Source: Paenibacillus sp. HWE-109 (lineage in GTDB: Bacteria; Bacillota; Bacilli; Paenibacillales; NBRC-103111). Taken from it: 64,000 nt of DNA. The stretch covers positions 2,170,001-2,234,000 of the forward strand of contig NZ_CP091881.1 in assembly GCF_022163125.1 (NCBI RefSeq), read 5' to 3'. The position numbers and the translations under genes are program-made. The notes under the pieces were generated by a model that was not told where the DNA came from, made no database searches, and saw only the letters and a list, made by a program, of their open reading frames with translations. Position 1 is the stretch's first letter, and each line of letters begins with the position of its first letter. Below, piece by piece: positions 1 through 8,594 of this stretch.

Positions 1-1
1 T

Positions 2-634
2 ATGGACTTGCTGCCCAAGATGGAGGACAGCGAGGCACCCAAGCTGCCGGCATTTCCGCGATTGGACCCGATCGGCCAAATGCACGGCACCTATCTGGTC
101 GCGCAGAACGAAGACGGCTTGTTCTTGATTGACCAGCATGCAGCCCATGAGCGTATTAACTATGAATATTACTATGAGCGTTTTGGCAATCCTGCTGAGG
201 CAAGCCAAGAATTGCTCGTTCCGATAACGTTGGAGTTTACGCCAGCGGAGGCAGGCTTGATTGCGGATAAACTGCCCCTTTTTGAACAGGCTGGCGTGTA
301 TATGGAAGCTTTCGGCGGCAATACTTTTCTGGTGCGCGCTCATCCCCATTGGTTCCCGTCCGGTGAAGAGAAAGGGATTGTGGAAGAAATGTGCGAATGG
401 GTGCTCAGCGAGAAGAAGGCTGTTGACATTGCCAAGCTGCGGGAGAAGGCGGCCATTATGTGTTCCTGCAAAGCCTCAATCAAAGCCAATCAAGGACTTA
501 GCGTACTTGAGATGGAAACGTTGATTGATCGTCTTGCCAGCTGCCGTAATCCTTATACATGCCCGCATGGACGGCCCATTGTTGTCAGTTTTACAACTTA
601 TGAACTGGAAAAAATGTTTAAGCGAGTGATGTGA
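2..634 (+). CDS. mutL: DNA mismatch repair protein MutL, C-terminal part (5' end outside window)
   Basis: This is the last ~210 residues of MutL, which couples MutS mismatch recognition to strand incision. The segment is the C-terminal dimerisation/endonuclease domain. It carries DQHAAHERINYE, matching the DQHA(X)2E(X)4E metal-binding motif of nicking-type MutL proteins from bacteria that lack MutH. The later CSCKASIKAN and CPHGRP segments supply the other conserved Cys/His metal ligands. The reading frame is open to the left edge, so the ATG near position 2 is internal and the real start lies upstream. The methyltransferase gene follows after 4 bases, and miaA and hfq come next, the usual Bacillales neighbourhood. 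Confidence 0.95.
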   Translation: MDLLPKMEDSEAPKLPAFPRLDPIGQMHGTYLVAQNEDGLFLIDQHAAHERINYEYYYERFGNPAEASQELLVPITLEFTPAEAGLIADKLPLFEQAGVYMEAFGGNTFLVRAHPHWFPSGEEKGIVEEMCEWVLSEKKAVDIAKLREKAAIMCSCKASIKANQGLSVLEMETLIDRLASCRNPYTCPHGRPIVVSFTTYELEKMFKRVM

Positions 635-638
635 AAAT

Positions 639-1415
639 GTGTTAGTTACAACTTCTTATAATCCATCCCCTGAATTATGGGGAAAGGCGGGGCGGTTGGC
701 TGCTATTTATAACGGCCGACTTGTTCCCCGCAAAAAGTATGCTTTGGAACATCTTAGAAGAAATCATCAGGATAATGCCCTACTGCTTGTGACGAGGGAT
801 GAGATCAGGTACTATGAAGATGAACATCCTGCGTATTTTTTTCACCCGAGCATGGCACTCGTTCGTGTTAAACGCATGCAGCGAGGCGAGTCAGACCTCT
901 TGATTGAAGTGTCAGGCGCCGCAAGCGGCCATGTGATCGTGGACTGTACGGCTGGCCTGGCATCGGATGCCATCGTGTTTTCTTATGCGGTTGGCTCGCA
1001 GGGAAGCGTGACTGCCATTGAAAGTGAAGACATACCAGCGATGCTGATACATGAAGGGCTAGCTGTTTATGAATCTGAAGTTGCTGAGCTTAACGAAGCT
1101 ATGAGACGGATTAAAGTCCTTAAGATGCAACATCTCGCTTATTTGCAGCAGTTGGCTGATCAGAGTGTGGATATCGTCTATTTTGATCCGATGTTTCGGA
1201 GTCCTATTGAGGAATCACAAGCGATTTCTCATCTAAGACGCAGCGCGAACGATGATGCGGTCAGTTTAGCATCAATCTCAGAAGCTAAACGTGTGGCCCG
1301 CAAGAGCATCGTGCTCAAAGAAAACAGAGACAGTCAAGAGTTTGCCCGGCTCGGATTCGAGCATGTGTTACGATCGACGACCAAAACAACCTATGGAGTG
1401 ATTCGACTGTGTTAG
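639..1415 (+). CDS. RsmJ-like class I SAM-dependent methyltransferase
   Basis: A 258-residue protein starting at GTG just after the mutL stop. The middle holds VIVDCTAGLASDAIVFSYAVG, a Rossmann motif I resembling RsmJ/DUF548-type rRNA methyltransferases (VDaTaGLgrDafvlA), and later VDIVYFDPMF, matching the DPPY/DPMF catalytic-loop position of that group. A nucleic-acid (probably rRNA) substrate is inferred from the family; the sequence does not show it. The gene ends inside the miaA start (GTGTTAG overlap), so it is translationally coupled in a mutL-methyltransferase-miaA-hfq operon. The start codon overlaps an out-of-frame ATG, but GTG at 639 is the one in frame with the conserved core. Confidence 0.8.
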   Translation: MLVTTSYNPSPELWGKAGRLAAIYNGRLVPRKKYALEHLRRNHQDNALLLVTRDEIRYYEDEHPAYFFHPSMALVRVKRMQRGESDLLIEVSGAASGHVIVDCTAGLASDAIVFSYAVGSQGSVTAIESEDIPAMLIHEGLAVYESEVAELNEAMRRIKVLKMQHLAYLQQLADQSVDIVYFDPMFRSPIEESQAISHLRRSANDDAVSLASISEAKRVARKSIVLKENRDSQEFARLGFEHVLRSTTKTTYGVIRLC

Positions 1416-2377
1416 CCCCATCAGCCAAGCCGAAATTACTCGTGCTGCTTGGTCCCACGGCAGTTGGCAAGACGAAGCTGAGCCTGGAAATTGCCCAGCA
1501 ATTTGGCTGCGAAATTATATCCGGAGATTCCATGCAGGTTTACCGCGGGATGGATATCGGAACGGCCAAAGCCAGCGCTGCCGAGCAGAAGCTTGTCCCG
1601 CATCATTTGATCGATATTCATGATCCTTCGTATCCCTTTTCGGCTGCCGAATTTCAGGAGCGTGTGAAGGATTTAATTATGGATATCCATTCGCGCGGCA
1701 AGCTGCCATTTATCGTTGGAGGAACAGGTCTCTATATCGAGTCCGTCTGTTACAACTATCAATTTACGGATGTAAGTATGGATGAGGCGTTCCGCCAAGA
1801 ACAGGAAGCGTTCGCGCTCACTTATGGCGATGAAGCCCTGCATGAGAAGCTGCGGCAGATTGATCCAGGCAGTGCGGATCGTCTGCATGCCAATGATCGC
1901 AGGCGTGTTATACGAGCCCTTGAGATTTATCATATCTCGGGTGAAACGATGTCTGCCCACTTGGCAGCCCAAAAAAAAGAATCGCCCTACGAACTATGTA
2001 TCATTGGTTTAACGATGGATCGTGCCCTCTTATACAAGCGTATTGAAGAGCGGATCGACGCGATGATGCAGGAGGGCCTTATTGAAGAAGTTCAATCCCT
2101 TCTAGCCGCTGGCTGTCCGAAACAGGCGATTTCGATGCAAGCACTCGGATACAAAGAAATTGTGGGGTATCTAGAAGGCGAAATGAGTCTTGAAGAGGCT
2201 GTTACCTTGTTAAAGCGTGATACACGCCGATTTGCCAAGCGACAATTGTCCTGGTTTCGGCATATGAAAGACATTCATTGGGTAGATGTTACGGATTCAG
2301 CAAATTTTTCTGCCCATTTCCAAATTATTAATGATATACTAGCAGGAAAGTTTGTACATAAAATTGAATATAATTAA
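1409..2377 (+). CDS. miaA: tRNA dimethylallyltransferase MiaA
   Basis: 322 residues, normal for MiaA, which transfers dimethylallyl from DMAPP to N6 of A37 in tRNAs reading UNN codons. The N-terminal P-loop LGPTAVGKTKLS is followed by the family blocks ISGDSMQVYRGMDIGTAK, GGTGLYI, and further on QALGYKE and RDTRRFAKRQLSWFR, all characteristic of MiaA. It starts with GTG at 1409 and overlaps the upstream methyltransferase stop by 7 bases, indicating coupled translation. hfq follows after 67 bases. Confidence 0.97.
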   Translation: MLAPSAKPKLLVLLGPTAVGKTKLSLEIAQQFGCEIISGDSMQVYRGMDIGTAKASAAEQKLVPHHLIDIHDPSYPFSAAEFQERVKDLIMDIHSRGKLPFIVGGTGLYIESVCYNYQFTDVSMDEAFRQEQEAFALTYGDEALHEKLRQIDPGSADRLHANDRRRVIRALEIYHISGETMSAHLAAQKKESPYELCIIGLTMDRALLYKRIEERIDAMMQEGLIEEVQSLLAAGCPKQAISMQALGYKEIVGYLEGEMSLEEAVTLLKRDTRRFAKRQLSWFRHMKDIHWVDVTDSANFSAHFQIINDILAGKFVHKIEYN

Positions 2378-2444
2378 CAAATATCACCATTAGAAAATAG
2401 CGCCTTCAGGGCGATAGTTTCATTCCATTAAGGGGGACCTACTG

Positions 2445-2684
2445 ATGAACAGATCCATTAATATCCAGGACAATTTTCTTAACCAACTACGCAAAGAGAG
2501 CATTCCCGTCACCGTCTATTTAACTAATGGGTTCCAAATCAGAGGACTAATTCGTGCTTTCGACAACTTCACCATCATCATTGATAGTGAAGGCCGTCAA
2601 CAAATGGTTTACAAGCATGCGATCTCAACCTTCACACCGCAACGTGCCGTTTCACTCATGGCTGCGGCTGAAGCAACGGAATAA
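2445..2684 (+). CDS. hfq: RNA chaperone Hfq
   Basis: 79 residues with both Sm motifs: VTVYLTNGFQIRGLIRAFDNFTIII (Sm1, read in two parts) and the Sm2 element MVYKHAISTF, the Hfq signature around the YKHA loop. Hfq forms a ring hexamer that binds small RNAs and A-rich mRNA tails; Gram-positive Hfq proteins are this short and lack the long acidic tail. An AGGGGGA Shine-Dalgarno lies just before ATG 2445. A terminator hairpin follows at 2756, so this is the last gene of the mutL-miaA unit. Confidence 0.97.
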   Translation: MNRSINIQDNFLNQLRKESIPVTVYLTNGFQIRGLIRAFDNFTIIIDSEGRQQMVYKHAISTFTPQRAVSLMAAAEATE

Positions 2685-2755
2685 GATCTTCTTCGTTTCG
2701 TTCGTTTTGCAACTTTTCGATGGACTGAATCGTCTAACCGAATAGAAACTTGTGG

Positions 2756-2784
2756 GAGCAACCTTGTTTAAGGTTGTTCTTTTG
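2756..2784 (+). terminator. Intrinsic terminator after hfq
   Basis: GAGCAACCTT (2756-2765) pairs with AAGGTTGTTC (2770-2779) around a 4-base loop, with one G-U pair, followed by a T-rich run. It closes the mutL-miaA-hfq transcript. Confidence 0.8.
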
Positions 2785-2822
2785 TTGGTTATTAGATAAA
2801 GAAATGAACAACGGGGGAGTCG

Positions 2823-5426
2823 GTGGATTTGGAGAAACCTACGAATAAGCAAACTACAACGAGTACGAAATCGAAGCCACAAGGCAGCAATAAAAGCTCT
2901 AAGAAGAAGGGGTTTAGCTTTCGCAAGTTGATTATGGGTACGATCATTGCAGGTATATTAGCTGTTATCTGTGCCTTAGCCATCTATATCGTCGTTATTA
3001 TGAGTGGTTTCAAGATTTTGGAGAGCAACATTGATAAAATTGAAACGACAAATGAATCCACTCTTATTTATGCCCAGGAAGAAGGCAAAGATAAGGATGG
3101 GAAAGATAAGCCGCCAACCGAAATTTCCAAAATCTACAAAGGCGAGAACCGTGAGAGCGTCAATATTAAAGATGTGCCTGAGCGCTTGAAGCAAGCCTTC
3201 ATTGCCACAGAAGACCGCCGTTTTGAGCAGCACGCAGGGGTCGACTTCTGGGCGATTGGCAGGGCTCTGGTCAAAGACGTCATACATATGAGCGCAGTAG
3301 AAGGCGGCAGCACAATTACGCAGCAGCTTGCCAAAAATGTGTTTCTCAGCTCGGAGAAAACAGCGTTCCGTAAAGGGACGGAAATGTCAATTGCTTTTGC
3401 ACTGGACGAGAAATATACGAAGGATGAAATTCTTGAACGCTATTTGAACCGAATATTTTTCGGGAGCAATGCTTATGGAATTAAAGCGGCAGCCAAGGTT
3501 TACTTTGGTAAATCGAATCTGAATGACTTGAAAATCTGGGAGATGGCTACACTAGCCGCTTTGCCTAAGGCGCCATCGAAATATTCGCCAATCAAGAATC
3601 CGGATCTTTCCAAAGAGCGTCGTGCGGTTGTGCTAAGACTGATGACGGATCAAGGCTATATTACCGAAGCTGAGCGTGCAGAGGCAGCGGCTGTTGATTA
3701 TGTGGCGCCTGCGGCTTCAACACAAGGCTCACAAGCGTATGCTTCTTATGTTGACTATGTGATGAATGAAGCCGAAGATATGTATGGCATTGATGAAGAT
3801 GAATTGCTGACAAAAGGCTATCGCATCTACACGTCGATGAATGTGAATGCTCAAAAAGTGATGGAGCAAACGTACGCGAATCCAAAATTCTTCCAAGCAG
3901 ATGCTTCCGATGGCGAGAAGATTCAAAGCGCAATGGTTATCATGGATAATAAAACGGGCGGTTTGATGGCGATGATTGGCGGTCGAGATTATAAATCGAG
4001 GGGCTTCAGTCGGGTTTATTCCAAAAGACAGCCAGGCTCCTCGTTTAAGCCGATTGCTGCTTACGGGCCTGCTTTGGAAAGCGGGAACTATACGCCTTAC
4101 TCCATGATGGACGATACCCAAACGTCTTTCGGCAATGGAACGTATTCGCCTCGAAACTATGACCGGATTACTCATGGTCAAGTAACGATGTTTGAGGCTG
4201 TTAAGAAATCCTACAACTTGGCTCCTGTATGGTTGTTGGACCAAATTAAAGTGCCGACCGCATTGAAATTTGCCGAAAAGCTAGGCATTAAATTAAATGA
4301 GAAGAATGATCGCAACTTGGCTATCGCGCTAGGCGGTCTGAGCGATGGCGTGTCGCCGCTTCAAATGGCAGCAGCTTACACGGCATTTGCGAATCAAGGC
4401 GTGCAAAACAAAACGCATGCTATTCTCCGAATTACAGATGCACACGATAAGGAAATTGCGGTCTATAAGCCAGAGAAGAAACAAGTGATCCAACCGAAAA
4501 CCTCTTACTATATGACCTTGCTGTTGCAGGGGGTAGTTGAGAAGGGCGGGACGGGGACACAAGCGAAAATGAACCGTCCGGTTGCCGGTAAAACAGGAAC
4601 GACAGGCTTGGATATCAAAGGCTTGGAGAAATTCGACCGTGATGTGTGGTTCGTCGGTTACACGCCAGAGTGGACAGCCGCTGTGTGGGAAGGCTTCGAC
4701 AAGGTAGATGCCAAGCACTACGTCACGATCGGCAGCGGAAGCCCGTCTTCCATTTTCAAAGAAGTGATGACGGAGTCCTTGAAAGGTCGTCCGGTAACGA
4801 ATTTCGTGAAACCGGAGGGTGTTCAGGATTTAACTGAACCGCCAAGCGGCATTGCTGATTTAGCGGCTGTCTACGTGCCTGAAACGAAACTAGTGCAAGT
4901 CACATGGGCATCACAGGGAGACAAGATTGCTTATCGACTGTTCCGTAAAGGTGCCAATGAACCAGAGGCGAAAATGATCATTCAAACGCCGACGCCAGGT
5001 ATTAACGATACCTCGATGAACAGAGGAGACACGTATCAATATTATGTTGTTCCTCTTAATTTGGAGACGAATATTGAAGGCGCCAAATCGAATGTGGCAA
5101 CGGTCGAGATACCTAAGGACGACACACTGCCTGGCGGCGTAAGTCCTTCACCATCACCAGGTGTCTCGCCATCACCATCGCCTTCGCCTTCACCTGGGAA
5201 TGGGAAAGATCCCATTGTTCCTTCGCCTTCGCCGGGAACCAAGCCGACACCATCGCCTACGCCTTCGGGTAAGCCTGGTACGAGTCCAACACCTAGCCCA
5301 ACTGCGAACCCGAATCCGAGCCCAAGTCCGAGTCCATCGCCTTCTCCAGTGAATAAGCCTGTTGATGGACCGGCAGATAAGCCCAAGGATGGCAAAGAGG
5401 ACGCACTGGCACCGAAAGCACAATAA
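2823..5426 (+). CDS. Class A penicillin-binding protein (PBP1A-type, glycosyltransferase plus transpeptidase)
   Basis: 867 residues starting at GTG behind GGGGGA. The order is: a basic cytoplasmic N-terminus, one membrane helix (~38-62), a GT51 glycosyltransferase domain with EDRRFEQHAGVDFWAI and EGGSTITQQLAKN, then a transpeptidase domain with the serine motif SSFK in GSSFKPIAAY, SYN in KKSYNLAP and KTGT in AGKTGTTG. After that comes a fibronectin-III-like module (~675-765) and a ~100-residue low-complexity tail rich in Pro-Ser pairs. It polymerises and cross-links peptidoglycan outside the membrane. All catalytic motifs are intact. It has its own transcription unit after the hfq terminator. 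Confidence 0.95.
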   Translation: MDLEKPTNKQTTTSTKSKPQGSNKSSKKKGFSFRKLIMGTIIAGILAVICALAIYIVVIMSGFKILESNIDKIETTNESTLIYAQEEGKDKDGKDKPPTEISKIYKGENRESVNIKDVPERLKQAFIATEDRRFEQHAGVDFWAIGRALVKDVIHMSAVEGGSTITQQLAKNVFLSSEKTAFRKGTEMSIAFALDEKYTKDEILERYLNRIFFGSNAYGIKAAAKVYFGKSNLNDLKIWEMATLAALPKAPSKYSPIKNPDLSKERRAVVLRLMTDQGYITEAERAEAAAVDYVAPAASTQGSQAYASYVDYVMNEAEDMYGIDEDELLTKGYRIYTSMNVNAQKVMEQTYANPKFFQADASDGEKIQSAMVIMDNKTGGLMAMIGGRDYKSRGFSRVYSKRQPGSSFKPIAAYGPALESGNYTPYSMMDDTQTSFGNGTYSPRNYDRITHGQVTMFEAVKKSYNLAPVWLLDQIKVPTALKFAEKLGIKLNEKNDRNLAIALGGLSDGVSPLQMAAAYTAFANQGVQNKTHAILRITDAHDKEIAVYKPEKKQVIQPKTSYYMTLLLQGVVEKGGTGTQAKMNRPVAGKTGTTGLDIKGLEKFDRDVWFVGYTPEWTAAVWEGFDKVDAKHYVTIGSGSPSSIFKEVMTESLKGRPVTNFVKPEGVQDLTEPPSGIADLAAVYVPETKLVQVTWASQGDKIAYRLFRKGANEPEAKMIIQTPTPGINDTSMNRGDTYQYYVVPLNLETNIEGAKSNVATVEIPKDDTLPGGVSPSPSPGVSPSPSPSPSPGNGKDPIVPSPSPGTKPTPSPTPSGKPGTSPTPSPTANPNPSPSPSPSPSPVNKPVDGPADKPKDGKEDALAPKAQ
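5131..5355 (+). repeat. Pro/Ser/Thr low-complexity coding repeat in the PBP tail
   Basis: The sequence encodes runs of PSPSP and PTPSP units interrupted by Gly/Lys stretches such as NGKDPIVPSP. The DNA is built from repeated CCATCACCATCG- and CCAAGTCCGAGT-like hexamers, so slippage could change tail length between strains. In the protein it probably forms an extended linker crossing the cell wall. Confidence 0.8.
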
Positions 5427-5483
5427 CGAATACGCCAGCTTAACAGCTGGCACACCAACTAACTCATTCTTGGAGGAAACCAC

Positions 5484-6209
5484 ATGAACTTGTTTAAATC
5501 AACGAAGCTGCTTCCCATTGCATTAATTGGATTGACTTTATTCGCCTCAGCATGCGGCAATAAACCTACAGAAACAACCGGCGGCACAGCTACTCCCAAA
5601 AGTGGCACAGCAACAACGGCTCCAACAGCCACGCCAGCAACTTCCGCAACAGCTTCACCTGCCGCAGGAGCAGCCAAGCAATGGACGAAGGCGCCTGATA
5701 TGATGATTGATGTCAAGAAAACGTATCAAGCCGATGTCGTAACATCCAAAGGTTCATTCACGATTGATCTATTCGCTGATGAAGCGCCAAAAACGGTAAA
5801 TAACTTCGTTTTCTTGTCCAAAGAAGGGTTTTACAACAACATTACGTTTCACCGTATTATCAAAACGTTCATGATTCAAACGGGAGATCCCAAAGGCACA
5901 GGCACCGGCGGACCGGGATATAAATTCGCTGATGAGTTGAAAACAACACATAAATATGAAGCAGGCATTGTCGCTATGGCGAATTCCGGTCCGAATACAA
6001 ACGGCAGTCAGTTCTTCATTTGTTCCGGTGATGATTGCGCATCCCTGAACAAATCGCCGAATTATTCTATTTTCGGAAAAGTAACAGCGGAAGGCATGGC
6101 CACGATTGCCAAAATCGCGGAAACGCCAGTAGAGATGGGCGGAGAAGCGACGCCATCCAAGCCAAAGGAAAAAGTGACCATTACATCGATCACGATTAAA
6201 GAGAAATAG
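5484..6209 (+). CDS. Cyclophilin-type peptidyl-prolyl isomerase lipoprotein
   Basis: 241 residues. The N-terminus is a lipoprotein signal peptide with lipobox ASAC, so Cys-24 should be lipidated and the protein anchored outside the membrane. A Thr/Ala/Pro-rich linker (~28-65) is followed by a cyclophilin domain: GSFTIDLFADEAPKTVNNF, FHRIIKTFMIQTGDP (active-site FHR), MANSGPNTNGSQFFI and FGKV are all standard. It probably catalyses proline isomerisation in exported proteins. A GGAGGAAAC ribosome site precedes ATG 5484, 57 bases after the PBP gene, and the shared surface location suggests a functional link. Confidence 0.93.
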   Translation: MNLFKSTKLLPIALIGLTLFASACGNKPTETTGGTATPKSGTATTAPTATPATSATASPAAGAAKQWTKAPDMMIDVKKTYQADVVTSKGSFTIDLFADEAPKTVNNFVFLSKEGFYNNITFHRIIKTFMIQTGDPKGTGTGGPGYKFADELKTTHKYEAGIVAMANSGPNTNGSQFFICSGDDCASLNKSPNYSIFGKVTAEGMATIAKIAETPVEMGGEATPSKPKEKVTITSITIKEK

Positions 6210-6259
6210 TCTGTTCTATCATGGATATTTACTTAGGATGAGATGGGAGATGATGCCGA

Positions 6260-6919
6260 GTGAAACAACCCTGTTTATTGTTCCACGGATTTACAGGCGG
6301 GCCCTACGAAGTCGAACCGTTAGCTCGGCATTTGCGTGAACGCGGACAAAGTTGCGAGGTTCCGAATCTGCCTTGGAATGGGGATTCTTATCACCACTTG
6401 AAAGCTTCTCATTGGGAAGATTGGGTGCGGGCGGCTGAAGCTCATGCCCAGAGCATGACCGCGAGACACGGTTCTTTTGATATGATTGGCTTCTCCATGG
6501 GGGGGCTGCTTGCTGCTTATTTATCCGTCAGATATCCGATCAGAAAGCTTATTCTGCTGAACACGGCAGTTATTTATGTCAGTCCCGGGCGAATGCTGGA
6601 AGTAATTCGCGATGAGTGGAAGTACCAACGGAAAGTCAGTCTGGTGAAAGCCACATCGACACCGCTCCGAGCCACCTGGCAATTTACTCGACTGGTACGG
6701 CATCTGAAACCGGAACTAAGTCAAGTGAACATACCGACTATGATTGCGCAGTCCGAAAAAGATCAGGTGATACATCCGCAAAGCGCACGCTACATTTATA
6801 GTAAGCTGAGAGGGCCACGCGAGATCCATTGGCATCCCAGATCCAATCATCTGATTTGTCATAGTGACGATGCACCGAATTTGTTTCGTCAAGTTAGCGT
6901 ATTTTTGGATAAGGAGTAA
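6260..6919 (+). CDS. Alpha/beta hydrolase, carboxylesterase type
   Basis: 219 residues starting at GTG with GGGAGATGATG upstream. It is a compact alpha/beta hydrolase. The oxyanion segment is LFHGFTGGPYEV, the nucleophile elbow GFSMGGL, the acid Asp in SEKDQVIHP and the His in SNHLICHSDD. The HGFTGGPYE start and the short cap resemble the Est30-like carboxylesterases of Bacillaceae. The natural substrate is unknown. The DUF218 gene follows after 6 bases, so the two are co-transcribed. Confidence 0.85.
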   Translation: MKQPCLLFHGFTGGPYEVEPLARHLRERGQSCEVPNLPWNGDSYHHLKASHWEDWVRAAEAHAQSMTARHGSFDMIGFSMGGLLAAYLSVRYPIRKLILLNTAVIYVSPGRMLEVIRDEWKYQRKVSLVKATSTPLRATWQFTRLVRHLKPELSQVNIPTMIAQSEKDQVIHPQSARYIYSKLRGPREIHWHPRSNHLICHSDDAPNLFRQVSVFLDKE

Positions 6920-6925
6920 ACGTGC

Positions 6926-7618
6926 ATGGCAGCGAAGGCCCCTATGAACAATAAACAAAGAACCGTTGCTCCAAAATCTAAAAAAACTGGAAAATTACCG
7001 AAATCAAAGCTTAGACGCACGTTTACTAACTTATTTCGTCTAATCGTCATTGTTTTCTTACTAGGTGTTGCCTGGATTGCCTATGTGCAATGGAAAGTAC
7101 AAGTAGCTCCCAACCAACCTTTGCCGGATCAAGTCGATGTAGGGATTGTTCTAGGCGCCTCTTTACGGATGGATATACCGAGTCCTGGACTGCAAGAACG
7201 ATTGGATTTAGCTGTCAATTTATATAAGCAGGGTAAATTCAAACAATTGATCGTTAGCGGCGGGTTGGATCATAACGGGTCTAAGCTAACAGAAGCGGAA
7301 GGCATGCGTGATTATTTGGTGAAACAAGGATTGCCTGCCAAAAGCATTCTGCTGGAGCCTAAAGCTACCAGCACCTATGAAAATCTGCTGTTCAGCAAGC
7401 AAATTATGGATAAGCAGGGTCTGGTGAGCTCGATTATCGTCACCCATCAATTCCATGGTTCACGCTCGTTGGACATTGCTGAAACGATTGGCTTGAAACA
7501 GCCAATTGTCTCCTCTACGAAGTCTGAGGTACTGTTCATGCCTTATCATGAGGCAAGGGAAACGTTGGCGTATACGAAGTGGTTTTTGACGAAAATGCGG
7601 CTCAAAGCTGGCGTGTAA
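6926..7618 (+). CDS. YdcF/SanA-type DUF218 membrane protein
   Basis: 230 residues. A Lys/Arg-rich cytoplasmic head is followed by one membrane helix (~35-53), then an extracellular DUF218 domain with VGIVLGASLRMD, LYKQGKFKQLIVSGG, EAEGMRDYLVKQGLP, E-KATSTYENLLFSKQI and VVTHQFHGSRS-like blocks typical of YdcF/SanA proteins. Biochemical function in the family is poorly defined; links to cell-envelope integrity are known for SanA. The start ATG 6926 has AAGGAG 9 bases upstream, inside the end of the esterase gene. A strong terminator follows. Confidence 0.85.
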   Translation: MAAKAPMNNKQRTVAPKSKKTGKLPKSKLRRTFTNLFRLIVIVFLLGVAWIAYVQWKVQVAPNQPLPDQVDVGIVLGASLRMDIPSPGLQERLDLAVNLYKQGKFKQLIVSGGLDHNGSKLTEAEGMRDYLVKQGLPAKSILLEPKATSTYENLLFSKQIMDKQGLVSSIIVTHQFHGSRSLDIAETIGLKQPIVSSTKSEVLFMPYHEARETLAYTKWFLTKMRLKAGV

Positions 7619-7626
7619 GCCATAAT

Positions 7627-7680
7627 AAAACAGAGACTGCTCTTAGGTTTTCACAACCTGCTGAGACAGTCTCTGTTTTT
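7627..7680. terminator. Bidirectional terminator between convergent genes
   Basis: AAAACAGAGACTG (7627-7639) pairs perfectly with CAGTCTCTGTTTT (7667-7679). The loop contains a smaller AGGTT/AACCT stem. T-runs on the right and A-runs on the left let it serve both the DUF218 gene (+) and the SDR gene (-). Confidence 0.88.
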
Positions 7681-7689
7681 TGTTGCGGG

Positions 7690-8559
7690 TTAGCCGTTGA
7701 CGATCGTCCCGCCGTTTACATGCAGAACCTGCCCCGCCATATAGGAAGAATCCTCACTGGCCAGAAAGACGTAGCTGGCAGCGAGCTCACCCGGCTGCCC
7801 TGCACGCTTCATCGGTGTAGTTGAACCGAAGGTCGCCACTTCCTCCGCCGTGAACGTAGAGGGGATGAGAGGCGTCCAGATCGGTCCTGGAGCAACGGCA
7901 TTCACGCGAATACCCTTGGGGTTTAATTGCAGCGACAGAGAGCGCGTGAAGGTCACGATGGCGCCTTTGGTTGCTGAATAGTCAACTAGCTGCTCATGAC
8001 CGTGATAGGCTGTAATAGAAGCTGTATTGATGATGGCACTCCCTGATTTCAGATGGGGAAGTGCAGCTTTGCTCAAATAGAAAAACGAGAAAATATTCGT
8101 CCGGAAAGTCCGTTCGAGCTGCTCGGCTGTAATGTCGGCAATACTCGGTTGAGGATGCTGTTCAGCGGCATTATTGACCAAGATATCGAGTTTGCCGAAT
8201 TGTTTCACAGCCTGCTCAATTACCTGTTTGCAAAAGTTTTCATCCCCGATGTCTCCAGCGACGTGGAGGCACTTTCGTCCAGCTTGCTCAACGAGCGAGT
8301 GGGTCTTTTCCGCATCGCTGTGCTCGTTCAGATAAACCAGCACAACATCAGCGCCTTCTTTGGCATATGCAATGGCGATTGCTCTTCCGATTCCGCTGTC
8401 GCCTCCCGTAATGAGTGCGACCTTATCCTTCAGCTTACCGGCTGCCTTGTATTGTGCCTGATCAAACTCAGGCCGAGGGTTCATCTGCGACTCGATCCCA
8501 GGCTGTTGATTCTGATGTTGCGGTGGGAAAACAGGTTTCTCTTGCGTTGTTGTTGCCAA
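7690..8559 (-). CDS. Short-chain dehydrogenase/reductase (YhdF/YhxC-like)
   Basis: 289 residues. The first ~40 residues are Gln/Pro-rich (KPVFPPQHQNQQPGIESQM), as in the general-stress SDR group of Bacillus. The core has the cofactor motif TGGDSGIGRAIA, NNAA, catalytic Ser in INTASITAYHG and YxxxK as YSATKGA, so an active NAD(P)H-dependent oxidoreductase is expected; the substrate is unknown. The start is TTG at 8559 with AAAGGAG 9 bases upstream. The gene lies 35 bases downstream of the acetyltransferase gene on the same strand. Confidence 0.92.
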   Translation of the reverse strand: MATTTQEKPVFPPQHQNQQPGIESQMNPRPEFDQAQYKAAGKLKDKVALITGGDSGIGRAIAIAYAKEGADVVLVYLNEHSDAEKTHSLVEQAGRKCLHVAGDIGDENFCKQVIEQAVKQFGKLDILVNNAAEQHPQPSIADITAEQLERTFRTNIFSFFYLSKAALPHLKSGSAIINTASITAYHGHEQLVDYSATKGAIVTFTRSLSLQLNPKGIRVNAVAPGPIWTPLIPSTFTAEEVATFGSTTPMKRAGQPGELAASYVFLASEDSSYMAGQVLHVNGGTIVNG

Positions 8560-8594
8560 GTTGCACGGCTCCTTTCATCCTATCCAATTCTAAC

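Noticed and set aside
5431..5452. CCAGCTTAACAGCTGG hairpin after the PBP gene as terminator
   Set aside because: No T-tract follows and the cyclophilin gene is close downstream, so read-through is likely.
5042..5483. Long Gly/Glu- or Arg-rich frames on the minus strand opposite the PBP tail
   Set aside because: They are antisense products of the Pro/Ser repeat DNA, with no ribosome site and low-complexity composition.
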